Positions 15,737 to 25,039 of a stretch of 38,707 nucleotides of DNA are shown one piece after another. This DNA comes from Parvibaculum sp. (GTDB lineage: Bacteria; Pseudomonadota; Alphaproteobacteria; Parvibaculales; Parvibaculaceae). Within the stretch, counting starts at the first letter, position 1, and every line of letters begins with the position of its first letter. The notes beneath the pieces are model-generated. The model saw only the letters and a program-made list of their open reading frames with translations, had not been told where the DNA came from and made no database searches. The DNA lies in contig JAGUWA010000109.1 of assembly GCA_020062605.1 (NCBI GenBank), positions 1-38,707 on the forward strand, written 5' to 3'. The translations under genes and the position numbers were made by a program.

Positions 15737-17175
15737 ATGAAACGGCTCGGTTCGGAGCGGACTCCGTTCTCTGCGTCGATCTCGATGGCACGCTCTCACG
15801 CACGGATACACTGATCGAAACCCTGCTGATGCTGGTCAAGCAAAAGCCGCTGGCGGTGTTGCTGCTGCCTCTCTGGCTCATGCGCGGCAGGGCCGCGTTC
15901 AAGGCGGCCGTTGCGCAATCGGTCAGGTTCGATCCCGAGGATCTTACCTATAACGAGGAACTGGTTGACTGGCTCAAGGCCGAAAAGGCGCGGGGCCGGC
16001 GCATCGTGCTTGCGACCGCTGCCGATGAGCGGATAGCCCGGCCGATTGCAGAGCATCTCGGTGTTTTCGACGATGTTGTTGCCAGTGACGGATCGGCGAA
16101 CCGCAAGGGAAAAGCCAAGGCGGAGGTGCTCCGCGATGCCTATGGCACATTCATCTATGTGGCCAATGGCGACGTGGACGTGCCTGTCTGGGAGGCTGCC
16201 GATGGTGCCGTGCTTGTCGCCGGTTCCCCACGCATCGCCAAGCGGCTCGCCGGACGGGTTGCATTCGACCGTGTTTTCGAACCGGCTCCCGCCAAGGCGA
16301 CCTGGCGGCTCTGGCTGAAGCAGCTCCGGCTTCATCAATGGGCGAAGAACGGGCTTATGTTCGTGCCGCTGGTCCTGTCGCATCAGATCGCCGATCCGGC
16401 GCAATTCCTCAAGGTGCTGGCGGGTTTCTTCGCCTTCAGCCTTTGTGCATCCGGTGTTTATGTCCTGAACGATCTGCTGGACCTGGGATCGGATCGCCGT
16501 CACGCAACGAAAAAGAACCGGCCTTTCGCCGCGGCATCCCTGCCGCTTGAGCAGGGGCTTATTGTGTTTCCTCTGCTGCTCATCCCGGCCTTCGCCATAG
16601 CGCTTTCGACCAGCCTTCCCTTCGCCGGTGTGCTGGTGGTCTATTACTTTCTCACACTGGCCTATTCCTTCGATCTGAAGAAGCGCGTGCTGGTCGATGT
16701 CTTCACGCTGGCCGGTCTCTATACGGTGCGTATCGTGGCGGGCGGCGTGGTCGCGAGCATCCACCTGTCTCCCTGGCTACTGGCCTTTTCGATCTTTCTC
16801 TTCCTCAGTCTTGGCATTGTGAAGCGCGTGGCGGAGCTGGAGGCATCCTCCAGACGCGGTATCACGGAACTGCGTGGGCGGGGCTACAGATCGGATGATG
16901 CGCCCATTATGACTGCGCTGGGCGTGGCGTCCGGTTATGCCAGCGTCGTCATCTTTTCGTTGTATATCAGCGCGCCGGACAGCCGGGCACTCTATCCACA
17001 TCATGAGTTTTTGTGGCTCTTCGTGCCCCTCATCCTTTTCTGGATCAGCCGGGTCTGGCTTCTGACATGGCGGGGCGAGATGCATGACGATCCAATCGTC
17101 TTTGCACTGAAGGACCGCGTGAGTCAGTTGACGGCCATCGCCGCGGCCAGCGTTCTTCTCATTTCGGCGATTTGA
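15733..17175 (+). CDS. HAD phosphatase-UbiA prenyltransferase fusion (decaprenyl-phosphate phosphoribosyltransferase and phosphatase)
   Basis: 480 residues. The N-terminal domain (about 1-185) is a HAD phosphatase with CVDLDGTLSRTDTLIE (DxDGT at 16-20). The C-terminal domain (about 190-480) is a membrane prenyltransferase with WLKQLRLHQWAKNGLMFVPL. Its first Asp motif is NDLLDLGSDRRH (246-257), followed by KKNRPFAAASLP, and its second motif is YSFDLKKRVLVDVFTLAGLY. This arrangement matches the Rv3806c-type UbiA (5-phosphoribosyl-1-diphosphate to decaprenyl phosphate). The fused phosphatase would remove the 5'-phosphate to give decaprenylphosphoryl-ribose. NoeC of Azorhizobium is a related protein as I recall. 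Direct coupling to DprE1/DprE2 genes makes the assignment strong. Confidence 0.88.
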   Translation: MNETARFGADSVLCVDLDGTLSRTDTLIETLLMLVKQKPLAVLLLPLWLMRGRAAFKAAVAQSVRFDPEDLTYNEELVDWLKAEKARGRRIVLATAADERIARPIAEHLGVFDDVVASDGSANRKGKAKAEVLRDAYGTFIYVANGDVDVPVWEAADGAVLVAGSPRIAKRLAGRVAFDRVFEPAPAKATWRLWLKQLRLHQWAKNGLMFVPLVLSHQIADPAQFLKVLAGFFAFSLCASGVYVLNDLLDLGSDRRHATKKNRPFAAASLPLEQGLIVFPLLLIPAFAIALSTSLPFAGVLVVYYFLTLAYSFDLKKRVLVDVFTLAGLYTVRIVAGGVVASIHLSPWLLAFSIFLFLSLGIVKRVAELEASSRRGITELRGRGYRSDDAPIMTALGVASGYASVVIFSLYISAPDSRALYPHHEFLWLFVPLILFWISRVWLLTWRGEMHDDPIVFALKDRVSQLTAIAAASVLLISAI

Positions 17176-17179
17176 GGTC

Positions 17180-18493
17180 ATGACCGACGAATTCCAGAGC
17201 TGGGGACGGTATCCGCGTGTCGGCGATCAGCACGTCGTCCGGGCGCGCGACCGCCATGCCTTGCCGCCATTCGATGCGGGCAGACCCAATCTTGCCTATG
17301 GCAATGGGCGATCCTATGGCGATGTGTGCCTGAATGAGGGGGGAACGCTCATTGCCATGCGCGGTCTCAACCGGTTCATCGCCTTCGATGAGGAGGCGGG
17401 GGAACTGGTTTGCGAAGCGGGAGTGCTGCTCGCCGACATACTCGATCTCGTGGGACCAAGGGGCTGGTTCCTGCCGGCGGCGCCCGGCACGAAGTTCGTG
17501 ACGGTGGGCGGCGTGATCGCGAATGACGTACATGGCAAGAACCATCATCGTGTCGGCACATTCGGGGCGAATGTGCTGGCGTTCAGCCTGTCGAGATCGG
17601 ATGGATCGCATCTGCACTGTTCGCAGACGGAGAATCCGGAGCTCTTTGCGGCGACGATCGGCGGGCTTGGGCTTACCGGCGTCATCACGCAAGCGCGGCT
17701 CAAGCTGCGCCCGGTCAAATCGGGTTATTTCGAGGGTGAGCAGATCAAGTTCCGCACGCTGGACGAGTTCTTCGCCCTCGCCGAAGAGTCCGAAGACCCC
17801 TATGAATACACAGCCGCCTGGATCGACTGTCTTGCCGAGGGGGAGACGCTCGGCCGCGGGCTTTTCATGCGGGCCAATCACGCCGAGACGGGAGGTTTCG
17901 AGGCGCCGCGTTCATTGCCGCTGGCCATGCCGGCGACGCCTCCTCTTTCTCTCGTCAACCGGTTGAGCCTGGGCGTTTTCAACACGCTTTACTACGAACG
18001 TCAGCGTACTGCGGTGGTCGTGCGGCGCTGGCACTACAATCCATATCTTTTTCCGCTCGATACGATTGCGGACTGGAACCGGGTTTACGGGCCCAAAGGC
18101 TTCGTCCAGTACCAATGCGTGGTGCCGATGGCCGATGCGCGGGATGCTTCCCATGCATTGCTGACGGAGATCAGCCGGTCGGGCCAGGGCTCGCCGCTGG
18201 TCGTGTTCAAGACTTTCGGCGATGTGGTATCGCCCGGCATGCTGTCTTTTCCGATGAAGGGGGCGACGCTTGCTCTCGACTTTCCGATGGCCGGGGGGAA
18301 GACGCTTTCGCTCCTGGATCGACTGGACCGGATCGTGGCCGAGGCCGGTGGCCGATTGTATCCGGCCAAGGACGCGCGGATGACAGGCGACATGTTTGAA
18401 AAGGGATATCCGGCCTTCGGGCAATTCGTGAAGCATGTCGATCCGGCTTTCGGGTCGAGTTTCGGGCGCCGGGTTTTGAGGGGACAAAGATGA
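17180..18493 (+). CDS. DprE1-like decaprenylphosphoryl-ribose 2'-oxidase
   Basis: 437 residues; ATG with GAGG just upstream, 4 bases after the previous stop. It is a VAO-type FAD oxidoreductase. The pyrophosphate loop is YGNGRSYGDVCLN (40-52), and PAAPGTKFVTVGGVIANDVH (99-118) continues into GKNHH (119-123), nearly as in mycobacterial DprE1. The C-terminal substrate domain has LSFPMKGATLALDFPM (355-370) and GRLYPAKDARM (391-401), whose lysine 397 aligns with Lys418 of M. tuberculosis. Oxidises the 2'-OH of decaprenylphosphoryl-ribose to the keto form. Alanine 365 aligns with the Cys387 target of benzothiazinones. It overlaps the DprE2-like gene by 4 bp, as expected for partners that hand over an intermediate. 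Confidence 0.9.
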   Translation: MTDEFQSWGRYPRVGDQHVVRARDRHALPPFDAGRPNLAYGNGRSYGDVCLNEGGTLIAMRGLNRFIAFDEEAGELVCEAGVLLADILDLVGPRGWFLPAAPGTKFVTVGGVIANDVHGKNHHRVGTFGANVLAFSLSRSDGSHLHCSQTENPELFAATIGGLGLTGVITQARLKLRPVKSGYFEGEQIKFRTLDEFFALAEESEDPYEYTAAWIDCLAEGETLGRGLFMRANHAETGGFEAPRSLPLAMPATPPLSLVNRLSLGVFNTLYYERQRTAVVVRRWHYNPYLFPLDTIADWNRVYGPKGFVQYQCVVPMADARDASHALLTEISRSGQGSPLVVFKTFGDVVSPGMLSFPMKGATLALDFPMAGGKTLSLLDRLDRIVAEAGGRLYPAKDARMTGDMFEKGYPAFGQFVKHVDPAFGSSFGRRVLRGQR

Positions 18494-19224
18494 AGCGCGT
18501 GGCGATTTTCGGGGCAACCTCAGCAATTGCCGAGGCGGCTGCCCGCGAATGGGCGGGGGAAGGGGCCCGGTTCTTTCTGGTCGGACGTAACGAAACGGCT
18601 CTCGGCGATATTGCCGCCGACCTCAAAGTGCGCGGGGCGGAAGAGGTAACGATCCGGACGGCGGATCTGATGGAAATGGAGGGGCTCGCGAAGCTTTGCC
18701 ACGAGGCCGAAGGCGCGCTTGAAGGGATCGACATTGCGTTGATCGCGCATGGCGTTCTGCCGGACCAGGCGGAGGTTTCCGCGTCGGCGGAGCAGCTTCT
18801 GAAAAATTTGGCTGTCAACGCGCTGAGCCCGGCGGCGCTGATGGTCGAATTGGGACAGATCATGAAGCGCCAGCAGCATGGCAGCCTGGTTGTGATGTCG
18901 TCGGTGGCTGGCGACCGCGGGCGGCCCAGCAACTGGGCCTATGGCGGCGCCAAGGCCATGCTTTCCGTCATGGGGGAGGGTATGGGAATGGAACTCGAGG
19001 CGGCCGGTGTGAGTGTGATTGTATGCAAGCCGGGCTTTGTCGATACGCCGATGACGGAGGCTTTCAAGAAGGGACCGCTCTGGGCGGCGCCGGCGCAGGT
19101 GGCGGGGCCAATTGTGCGAGCGGTTCAGAAAGGGCGAAGTTGTGTCATATATGCCCCGGCTTGGTGGCGAATTGTCATGCTGGTTGTCCGTTTTGCCCCT
19201 GCTTTCATCGTTCGGCGCTTATGA
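18490..19224 (+). CDS. DprE2-like decaprenylphosphoryl-2-keto-ribose reductase (SDR)
   Basis: 244 residues. Classical SDR with the cofactor loop IFGATSAIAEAAAREWAGEG, IALIAHGVLPDQ, the active-site serine in VVMSSVAGDRGR and the catalytic Tyr/Lys pair in NWAYGGAKAMLSVMGEGMG (YxxxK). The unusual GATSAIAE loop in place of TGxxxGxG is shared with DprE2 proteins. A hydrophobic, basic tail (WWRIVMLVVRFAPAFIVRRL) probably binds the membrane, fitting a polyprenyl substrate. It reduces the keto intermediate from DprE1 to decaprenylphosphoryl-D-arabinose, the lipid-linked arabinofuranose donor. The 4-bp overlap with dprE1 indicates translational coupling. Confidence 0.88.
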   Translation: MKRVAIFGATSAIAEAAAREWAGEGARFFLVGRNETALGDIAADLKVRGAEEVTIRTADLMEMEGLAKLCHEAEGALEGIDIALIAHGVLPDQAEVSASAEQLLKNLAVNALSPAALMVELGQIMKRQQHGSLVVMSSVAGDRGRPSNWAYGGAKAMLSVMGEGMGMELEAAGVSVIVCKPGFVDTPMTEAFKKGPLWAAPAQVAGPIVRAVQKGRSCVIYAPAWWRIVMLVVRFAPAFIVRRL

Positions 19225-19282
19225 TCGGCAGGACGCTTGCGCACGCGAGCCTTGCACGGCTTCTTTTTTCCGATGGTGACCT

Positions 19283-20248
19283 GTGATGCTCGCTTCCCTG
19301 AAATCCGTTGAACATATACTGGCAAGCCCGAGCGACCCCGCTGCGCCGGTGGACCTCACATGGCGTGGCGATGCTTTGACGGAAGCGAAGGTGAACGACA
19401 GGGAGGGCCGGTCTGTATCGATGCCTCTGATATCGGGGCAGCCCATCCTGATCGACTTCGACGAAAGCGCGGTGTCGCGGCAGTGGTTTGAGGAGAAGCG
19501 CGAAAGTTACTCCCTCGTCGCGGAGCGGCGCAGCCTCCCGCGCGCGATCAAGGCGCGCCTTTTCGGGACCTATGGGGTGAGCAAGCGGAATTTCGAAAAA
19601 TTCAGCCGGGAGATTGCGTCCGGGCAGCCCGGTCCTCGGTTTGTGCTGATGGTGGGTGCCGGTCAGAGGGGCATGGGCACCGAGATACTCTATGACGATC
19701 CGGACACGGCCTTGATCGCATTCGACATCTATCCCTCGCCGTTCACGGTGTTCGCGGCCGACGCCCACCGGATACCTCTGAAGAGCGAATCCGTCGACGC
19801 CGTATGCATCCAGGCCGTTCTGGAGCATGTTCTCGATCCCGCCTGCGTCGTGTCAGAAATCCTTCGCGTTTTGAAGCCCGAAGGCGTCGTCTATGCGGAG
19901 ACGCCGTTCATGCAGCAGGTGCATGAGGGCGCTTCGGATTTCACCAGGTTCACCGAACTCGGACATCGCTGGCTGTTTCGCGATTTCGACACGATAGAGC
20001 GCGGGGCGATCGGCGGACCCGGACTTTCCGTGTACTGGTCGATGAAGTACTTCTTCCGCGGGCTGACTCGCAGCCGGAAGCTTGCCAACATTCTGAGCCT
20101 GCCATTCGGGCTCCTTGCGTTGTTCGATGCCGTGATGCCGCCCGGTCAGGTTATCGACGGCGCGAATGGTGTCTATTTCATCGGGCGAAAATCCGGCAAG
20201 CGGCTAGGATCGCGTGACATCTTCGAACAATATCTCGGCGCGCAGTGA
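19283..20248 (+). CDS. SAM-dependent methyltransferase with Trm112-like N-terminal segment
   Basis: 321 residues from GTG 19283 (an ATG follows one codon later at 19286; either may serve). The first 70 residues include EGRSVSMPLISGQPILIDFD, like the small Trm112/YcaR-type domain that precedes some glycan methyltransferases. A class I methyltransferase fold follows, with VLMVGAGQRGMG (SAM loop), ALIAFDIYPSPF, DAHRIPLKSESVDAVCIQAV and LEHVLDPACVVSEILRVLKP (typical Methyltransf_11). The C-terminal third binds the acceptor. It probably O-methylates a sugar of the polymer; the target is unknown. It lies 58 bp after the DprE2-like gene. Confidence 0.82.
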   Translation: MMLASLKSVEHILASPSDPAAPVDLTWRGDALTEAKVNDREGRSVSMPLISGQPILIDFDESAVSRQWFEEKRESYSLVAERRSLPRAIKARLFGTYGVSKRNFEKFSREIASGQPGPRFVLMVGAGQRGMGTEILYDDPDTALIAFDIYPSPFTVFAADAHRIPLKSESVDAVCIQAVLEHVLDPACVVSEILRVLKPEGVVYAETPFMQQVHEGASDFTRFTELGHRWLFRDFDTIERGAIGGPGLSVYWSMKYFFRGLTRSRKLANILSLPFGLLALFDAVMPPGQVIDGANGVYFIGRKSGKRLGSRDIFEQYLGAQ

Positions 20249-20302
20249 CCGGCGTGCTTATCCTTGTCTGCATAAAGAGATAATGCTGTTTCTGCGAGAG
20301 CC

Positions 20303-21406
20303 ATGCGCATTCTTTATTTCATAAACGGATTCGATCCCGGTGGCGCCGAGCACGGGTTGCTGACGCTTGTCGAGAGCGGGTTCTTTTCCGGTCATGATCT
20401 TCGCGTCATGGGCATCTGCCGCGGGCGAGGAGGGCTCGCGGATGCGCTGCGTGCCTCGCTCGGCGAAGGGAACCTGAAAATCGTCGACGACCGGGAAAAC
20501 CTCACTCTTCGCGCCTGTGTTGCGGCTGCCTTCGCGCTGGCGCGGGAGATCGGGCTCTTCCGTCCGGACGTCGTTGTCCTTTCCCTGAAGCAGGCCAATG
20601 TGATCGGCCGTCTCGTGCTGCAGGCATTTCCCGGTCCACGCTGCGTCTCCTTCGAGCACATCTCCCGCTACCGTGCCCGCCGTGCCGAAGCGGTTTACGG
20701 GAAGCTCCTCGCCGCCTTGTCGGGGCGCGTGGACGAGGTCTGGTCGGATTGCAAGGAAACCCTCGAGGCCACGCGTCCCTATTTCAGGAAGCCGGGACGG
20801 CGCGAAGCCGTCGTCCCCCTGTTCCGCGTCCGGCCCGGCGGCGCGGTCAAGACGGATTATTCTGTTGGCACGCCGCTCAGGATTGCCGCCGCCGGACGCC
20901 TTGTCGACCGGAAGAATTTCGACCGGCTCATTCTCGCGGTGAAGGCGCTTGCCGACCGGGGAACACCGGCGGCGCTTACGATATTCGGAGACGGACCCGA
21001 GCATGAAAGGCTGGAACATCTCATCTCCAGTACCGGTCTTGAAGGTCAGGTGCGGCTCGCGGGCTATCGGGACCGGTGGTTCGAGGAGGCGGCCAACGGC
21101 GATCTCTTCGTCAATGCGAGCGACACGGAAGGTTTCTGTATCGTCGTTGCAGAAGCAATGTCCGTCGGTCTGCCGGTGGTGGCGACCGATGTGGGCGGGA
21201 TCAGGGAATATGGCCGCGACGGCGACAACATGCTGAAGGTCGCCGATGCCGGCATCGAGACGCTCGTGGTGGCGATACAGAAGCTGGCGGGTGACGAAGG
21301 GCTTCGCCGGTCGCTCGGTCTGCGCGCCCGGGAAGACATATGCCGCCGCTATTCCGAGGCGGGCATTGCAGAACGTGGACGTTCGGTCCTCGGCGAGGCC
21401 CGGTAA
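20303..21406 (+). CDS. GT4 family glycosyltransferase
   Basis: 367 residues, ATG at 20303. N-terminal domain: ILYFINGFDPGGAEHGLLTL, CRGRGGLADALRASLGEGN and LSLKQANVIGRLVLQAF. C-terminal domain: RIAAAGRLVDRKNFDRLILA, IFGDGPEHERLEHLI and the complete EX7E motif TEGFCIVVAEAMSVGLPVVA. It is a retaining transferase acting in the cytoplasm. A fragment of a close paralogue lies at 11712, and 86 bp at its 5' end are almost identical between the two. The 3' end faces ugd across only 5 bp, so the two convergent genes share their terminator region. Confidence 0.9.
   Translation: MRILYFINGFDPGGAEHGLLTLVESGFFSGHDLRVMGICRGRGGLADALRASLGEGNLKIVDDRENLTLRACVAAAFALAREIGLFRPDVVVLSLKQANVIGRLVLQAFPGPRCVSFEHISRYRARRAEAVYGKLLAALSGRVDEVWSDCKETLEATRPYFRKPGRREAVVPLFRVRPGGAVKTDYSVGTPLRIAAAGRLVDRKNFDRLILAVKALADRGTPAALTIFGDGPEHERLEHLISSTGLEGQVRLAGYRDRWFEEAANGDLFVNASDTEGFCIVVAEAMSVGLPVVATDVGGIREYGRDGDNMLKVADAGIETLVVAIQKLAGDEGLRRSLGLRAREDICRRYSEAGIAERGRSVLGEAR
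20309..20394 (+). repeat. 86-bp near-identical repeat, copy 2
   Basis: Partner of 11754-11839, two mismatches by eye. It covers codons 3-30 of the intact GT4 gene. Divergence begins sharply after GGTCA. Confidence 0.85.
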
Positions 21407-21411
21407 ATCGT

Positions 21412-22716
21412 CTACCGGCCGATGCCGGTGTAGCTGAAGCCCGCGCGTTCCACTTCCGCAATATCGTAGATGTTGCGGAGGTCCACCATGATGGCGCCGC
21501 GCAGGGTCTTTGCCAGCCGGTCGAGATCGAGCGCCCGATATTCGTTCCACTCCGTGATGATGACCACGGCGTCGGAATTCCGGGCGGCCTCGTAGGGCGT
21601 GTCGCAATAGACCACGCTGTCCGGCAGGAGATGCTTTGCTTCCTTCATGCCCTGCGGATCGTGCGCGCGCACGGCCGCGCCGCGTTCGATCAGCGCGGGA
21701 ACGATGTCGAGCGATGGCGCGTCGCGCATGTCGTCCGTTTCCGGTTTGAATGTCAGGCCGAGAACGGCGACCGTCTTTCCCTTCACGGATACGTCGCAGG
21801 CGCGCTCTATCTTGTCGACCATGCGGCGCTTGCGCTCGCTGTTCACTTCGACCACCGCCTCGATGATGCGGGTCGGCGATTGATACTGCTGTGCGGTGCG
21901 GACGAGGGCGAGCGTGTCCTTGGGGAAGCACGAGCCGCCATAACCGGGGCCTGCGTGAAGAAATTTCGAGCCGATGCGGCGGTCGAGGCCGATGCCGCGC
22001 GCGACGTCCTGCACGTTGGCGCCCGTCTTTTCGCAGATGTCGGCCATCTCGTTGATGAAGGTGATCTTCATGGCGAGGAAGGCGTTCGCCGCATATTTCG
22101 TAAGCTCGGCAGTGCGCCGGCTGGTGAAGAGTATCGGCGTTTCGTTGAGATTGAGCGGACGATAGAGCTGGCGCATCACATCGCGGGCGCGCTCGTCCTC
22201 CGCGCCGACTACCACGCGGTCGGGCCGCTTGAAGTCGTCGATGGCCGCGCCTTCCCGCAGGAACTCCGGATTGGAGGCAACCGAGAAATCCGCATCGGGC
22301 GCCACCCGGCGGATGATGGCCTCGACTTCGTCCGCGGTGCCGACGGGGACGGTCGATTTCGTCACAACCACGGTGTAGCCGGTGATCGCGGCGGCGATTT
22401 CTTCCGCTGCCGAATAGACATAGGATAGGTCGGCGTGGCCGTCGCCTCGCCGGGTCGGCGTGCCGACGGCGATGAAGACGGCATCGGCATCCGCGACTGC
22501 GGTCGCGAGGTCGGTGGTGAAGGCGAGCCGCCCGGCGAACCTGTTGCCGTTAACCAGGACGTCGAGCCCCGGCTCGTAGATCGGGATTTGACCCTGCATC
22601 AAGGCGTCGATCTTGGCGGCATCCTTGTCGACGCAAGTCACCGTATGGCCGAAATCGGCAAAGCAGGCGCCGGACACCAGTCCCACATAACCCGACCCAA
22701 TCATCGCCACGCGCAT
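21412..22716 (-). CDS. ugd: UDP-glucose 6-dehydrogenase
   Basis: 434 residues, the usual family length. NAD-binding start MRVAMIGSGYVGLVSGACFA, then AVFIAVGTPTRRGDGHADLS, TKSTVPVGTADEVE, SNPEFLREGAAIDDFKRPDR, AELTKYAANAFLAMKITFIN and the catalytic cysteine in GPGYGGSCFPKDT. The C-terminal domain has LTFKPETDDMRDAPSL. It oxidises UDP-glucose to UDP-glucuronate with two NAD+. The substrate would come from GalU (27881-28771) and the product would go to the divergent epimerase gene at 22872. It is a single gene on the minus strand, convergent with the GT4 gene. Confidence 0.96.
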   Translation of the reverse strand: MRVAMIGSGYVGLVSGACFADFGHTVTCVDKDAAKIDALMQGQIPIYEPGLDVLVNGNRFAGRLAFTTDLATAVADADAVFIAVGTPTRRGDGHADLSYVYSAAEEIAAAITGYTVVVTKSTVPVGTADEVEAIIRRVAPDADFSVASNPEFLREGAAIDDFKRPDRVVVGAEDERARDVMRQLYRPLNLNETPILFTSRRTAELTKYAANAFLAMKITFINEMADICEKTGANVQDVARGIGLDRRIGSKFLHAGPGYGGSCFPKDTLALVRTAQQYQSPTRIIEAVVEVNSERKRRMVDKIERACDVSVKGKTVAVLGLTFKPETDDMRDAPSLDIVPALIERGAAVRAHDPQGMKEAKHLLPDSVVYCDTPYEAARNSDAVVIITEWNEYRALDLDRLAKTLRGAIMVDLRNIYDIAEVERAGFSYTGIGR

Positions 22717-22871
22717 GCCGGTACCTCTGTTCTGCTGGCTCGCATTCCCAGTTCGTTCATAGCGGCTTTGGTCCGTTAAATGAAGTCTCGGAGCCGTCTC
22801 CGGCTTGCTTTCTTCCGCATATATGGACCATCTTCCCGAAGCGACAGATCATGGCAGGTGGAGATAAAGGC

Positions 22872-23846
22872 ATGACGGTTCTTGTGACAGGCGCTGCCGG
22901 GTTCATCGGTAGCCACGTTTGCCACCACTTGCTCGATCGCGGCGATACGGTGGTCGGTATCGACGATCTGAACGCCTATTACGACCCCGCCCTCAAGGAT
23001 GCGCGGCTTGAACGCTTGCGGGGCCGGAACGGCTTCTCCTTCCTCAAGGGCGACATTGCCGACACCGGCGCGCTGGCCGATGCCGTCAGGGGAAGAGAAA
23101 TTATCAAGGTGGTTCACCTGGCGGCCCAGGCCGGCGTCCGCTATTCGCTCGAAAACCCGCGCGCCTATGTCCGGTCGAATCTCGACGGGCATCTCGAGAT
23201 CCTCGAGCTCTGTCGCGGTCTCGGTACGGTCGGGCATCTCGTTTACGCGTCTTCCAGCTCCGTCTATGGCGGTAACGAGAAGGTCCCCTTCAGCGAAGAC
23301 GACCCCGTCGATCATCCGGTATCGCTTTACGCCGCCACCAAGAAGGCGGACGAGCTGATGAGCCATGCCTATTCGCACCTCTACGGTATCCCGCAGACAG
23401 GACTCCGATACTTCACAGTCTATGGCCCCTGGGGGCGTCCCGACATGGCCTACTGGCTTTTTACCGAGGCCATGCTGAAGGGGAAGCCGATCCGCGTCTT
23501 CAATGACGGTAATATGTGGCGGGATTTTACCTATGTGGACGACATCGTCCGGGGGACGGTTGCCGCACTCGATCACCCGCCGCAGGCTAACGGGGGAGCG
23601 CCACACCGGATCTACAATATCGGCCACAACAAGCCGGAACGGCTCGGGACCTTCATCGACATCCTGGAGGAGGTCCTCGGGGTCAAGGCCGTTCGCGAAT
23701 ACGAACCCATGCAGCCGGGCGACGTGCCGAGGACCTATGCCGATATCGGGGCGATCGAACGCGATCTCGGCTTCCGGCCCCAGGTCAGTCTTCGGGAAGG
23801 GTTGACCCGTTTTGCCGAATGGTATCGCGGCTACCTCAAAATCTGA
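22872..23846 (+). CDS. UDP-glucuronate 4-epimerase (extended SDR)
   Basis: 324 residues from the ATG at 22872, preferred over the in-frame ATG at 22851 because GGAG lies eight bases before it and the protein then starts [20 protein letters not shown]. Marks are [51 protein letters not shown], the YxxxK pair in [13 protein letters not shown] and [13 protein letters not shown]. The ENPRAY and YYDPALK segments are characteristic of the LpsL/Cap1J-type UDP-GlcA 4-epimerases that make UDP-galacturonate. It is divergent from ugd, so both enzymes of the UDP-GlcA to UDP-GalA route share one intergenic region (22717-22871). Confidence 0.9.
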   Translation: MTVLVTGAAGFIGSHVCHHLLDRGDTVVGIDDLNAYYDPALKDARLERLRGRNGFSFLKGDIADTGALADAVRGREIIKVVHLAAQAGVRYSLENPRAYVRSNLDGHLEILELCRGLGTVGHLVYASSSSVYGGNEKVPFSEDDPVDHPVSLYAATKKADELMSHAYSHLYGIPQTGLRYFTVYGPWGRPDMAYWLFTEAMLKGKPIRVFNDGNMWRDFTYVDDIVRGTVAALDHPPQANGGAPHRIYNIGHNKPERLGTFIDILEEVLGVKAVREYEPMQPGDVPRTYADIGAIERDLGFRPQVSLREGLTRFAEWYRGYLKI

Positions 23847-23941
23847 CACGTTCAGGTGTGCCGAAGAGGCCCTCGGGGCTTGCCTCGGAGGCCGAAAAAC
23901 GCTCAATTCCGTCGGTTCCGGGCCGGTTTCAGGGCCGGCCG

Positions 23942-25039
23942 ATGCAACGGGGAACGAATGTGACGGCGACGAGAGCGCGAAAAGCCCTGATCACGGGCGT
24001 AACGGGGCAGGACGGGGCGTGGCTCGCACGCCTGTTGCTCGACAAAGGCTACATCGTCCACGGCGTGAAGCGCCGCTCATCCTCCTTCAATACCGGCAGG
24101 ATCGACGATCTCTATCAGGACCCGCATCTCGACAGCGTCCGGCTCTTCCTGCACTACGGCGACCTGACCGACGCCACAAATCTCATCCGGGTCGTGCAGG
24201 AAACGCAGCCGGACGAAATCTACAACCTCGCGGCGCAGAGCCACGTTCATGTCAGTTTCGAGACGCCCGAATATACGGCCAATGCCGATGCCATAGGTAC
24301 GCTGCGTCTGCTTGAGGCGATCCGCATTCTCGGCATGTCGGAGAGCGTCCGCTTCTATCAGGCTTCGACATCGGAGCTTTACGGCAAGGCTCAGGAAACC
24401 CCGCAAAACGAACGTACACCTTTCTATCCGCGCAGCCCTTATGCGGTGGCCAAGCTCTACGCCTTCTGGACGACGGTGAATTACCGGGAGGCCTATGGCA
24501 TGCATGCCTCCAACGGCATCCTGTTCAATCACGAAGGGCCGACCCGCGGCGAAACCTTCGTCACGCGCAAGATCACGCGAGCGGTCGCGGCAATCGAACT
24601 CGGGCTTCAGGACAAGCTCTATCTCGGCAACATCGACGCGCGCCGGGACTGGGGGCATTCGCGTGACTATGTCGAAGGCATGTGGCGGATCGTGCAGCAG
24701 GATGAACCGGACGACTACGTGCTCGCGACCGGCGAGACGCATTCGGTCCGGGAGTTCGTGGAGCTCGCCTTTGCCGAGGTCGGCAGGCACATCGTCTGGA
24801 AAGGGCAGGGAGTGGACGAGGTCGGTCTCGACGCATCCAACGACAAGGTGCTGGTGAAGATCGATCCCCGCTATTTCCGGCCCACCGAGGTCGACGTTCT
24901 TCTCGGAGATCCGAGCAAGGCCCGGCATAAGCTCGGCTGGCACCACAAGACGAAGTTCCCCGAGCTCGTCGCCGAAATGATTGCCGCCGATCTGAAGGCG
25001 GTTGCCCGCGAGGCGAACCGGATCGGCCGGCATGACTGA
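23942..25039 (+). CDS. gmd: GDP-mannose 4,6-dehydratase
   Basis: 365 residues from ATG 23942; a GTG at 23960 with GGGGA upstream would give a start six residues later and may be the true one. Marks are [59 protein letters not shown], the catalytic ASTSELYGK and [11 protein letters not shown] (Y167, K171), [17 protein letters not shown] and [15 protein letters not shown]. It converts GDP-mannose (from ManC at 29078) to GDP-4-keto-6-deoxymannose, the branch point to GDP-rhamnose, GDP-fucose or GDP-perosamine. No obvious reductase or aminotransferase for the next step is in the window except possibly the paralogue that follows. Confidence 0.95.
   Translation: MQRGTNVTATRARKALITGVTGQDGAWLARLLLDKGYIVHGVKRRSSSFNTGRIDDLYQDPHLDSVRLFLHYGDLTDATNLIRVVQETQPDEIYNLAAQSHVHVSFETPEYTANADAIGTLRLLEAIRILGMSESVRFYQASTSELYGKAQETPQNERTPFYPRSPYAVAKLYAFWTTVNYREAYGMHASNGILFNHEGPTRGETFVTRKITRAVAAIELGLQDKLYLGNIDARRDWGHSRDYVEGMWRIVQQDEPDDYVLATGETHSVREFVELAFAEVGRHIVWKGQGVDEVGLDASNDKVLVKIDPRYFRPTEVDVLLGDPSKARHKLGWHHKTKFPELVAEMIAADLKAVAREANRIGRHD

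Noticed and set aside
21410-21436. Dyad CTACCGGC...GCCGGTGTAG at the end of ugd as a terminator
   Set aside because: The arms differ by two bases, there is no T-run, and the bases encode the conserved ugd C-terminus.
20258-21931. 557-codon minus-strand open frame over the GT4 gene and part of ugd
   Set aside because: No family motifs; it is antisense to the well-supported GT4 gene. Its repeated segment near 11750 simply mirrors the 86-bp duplication.
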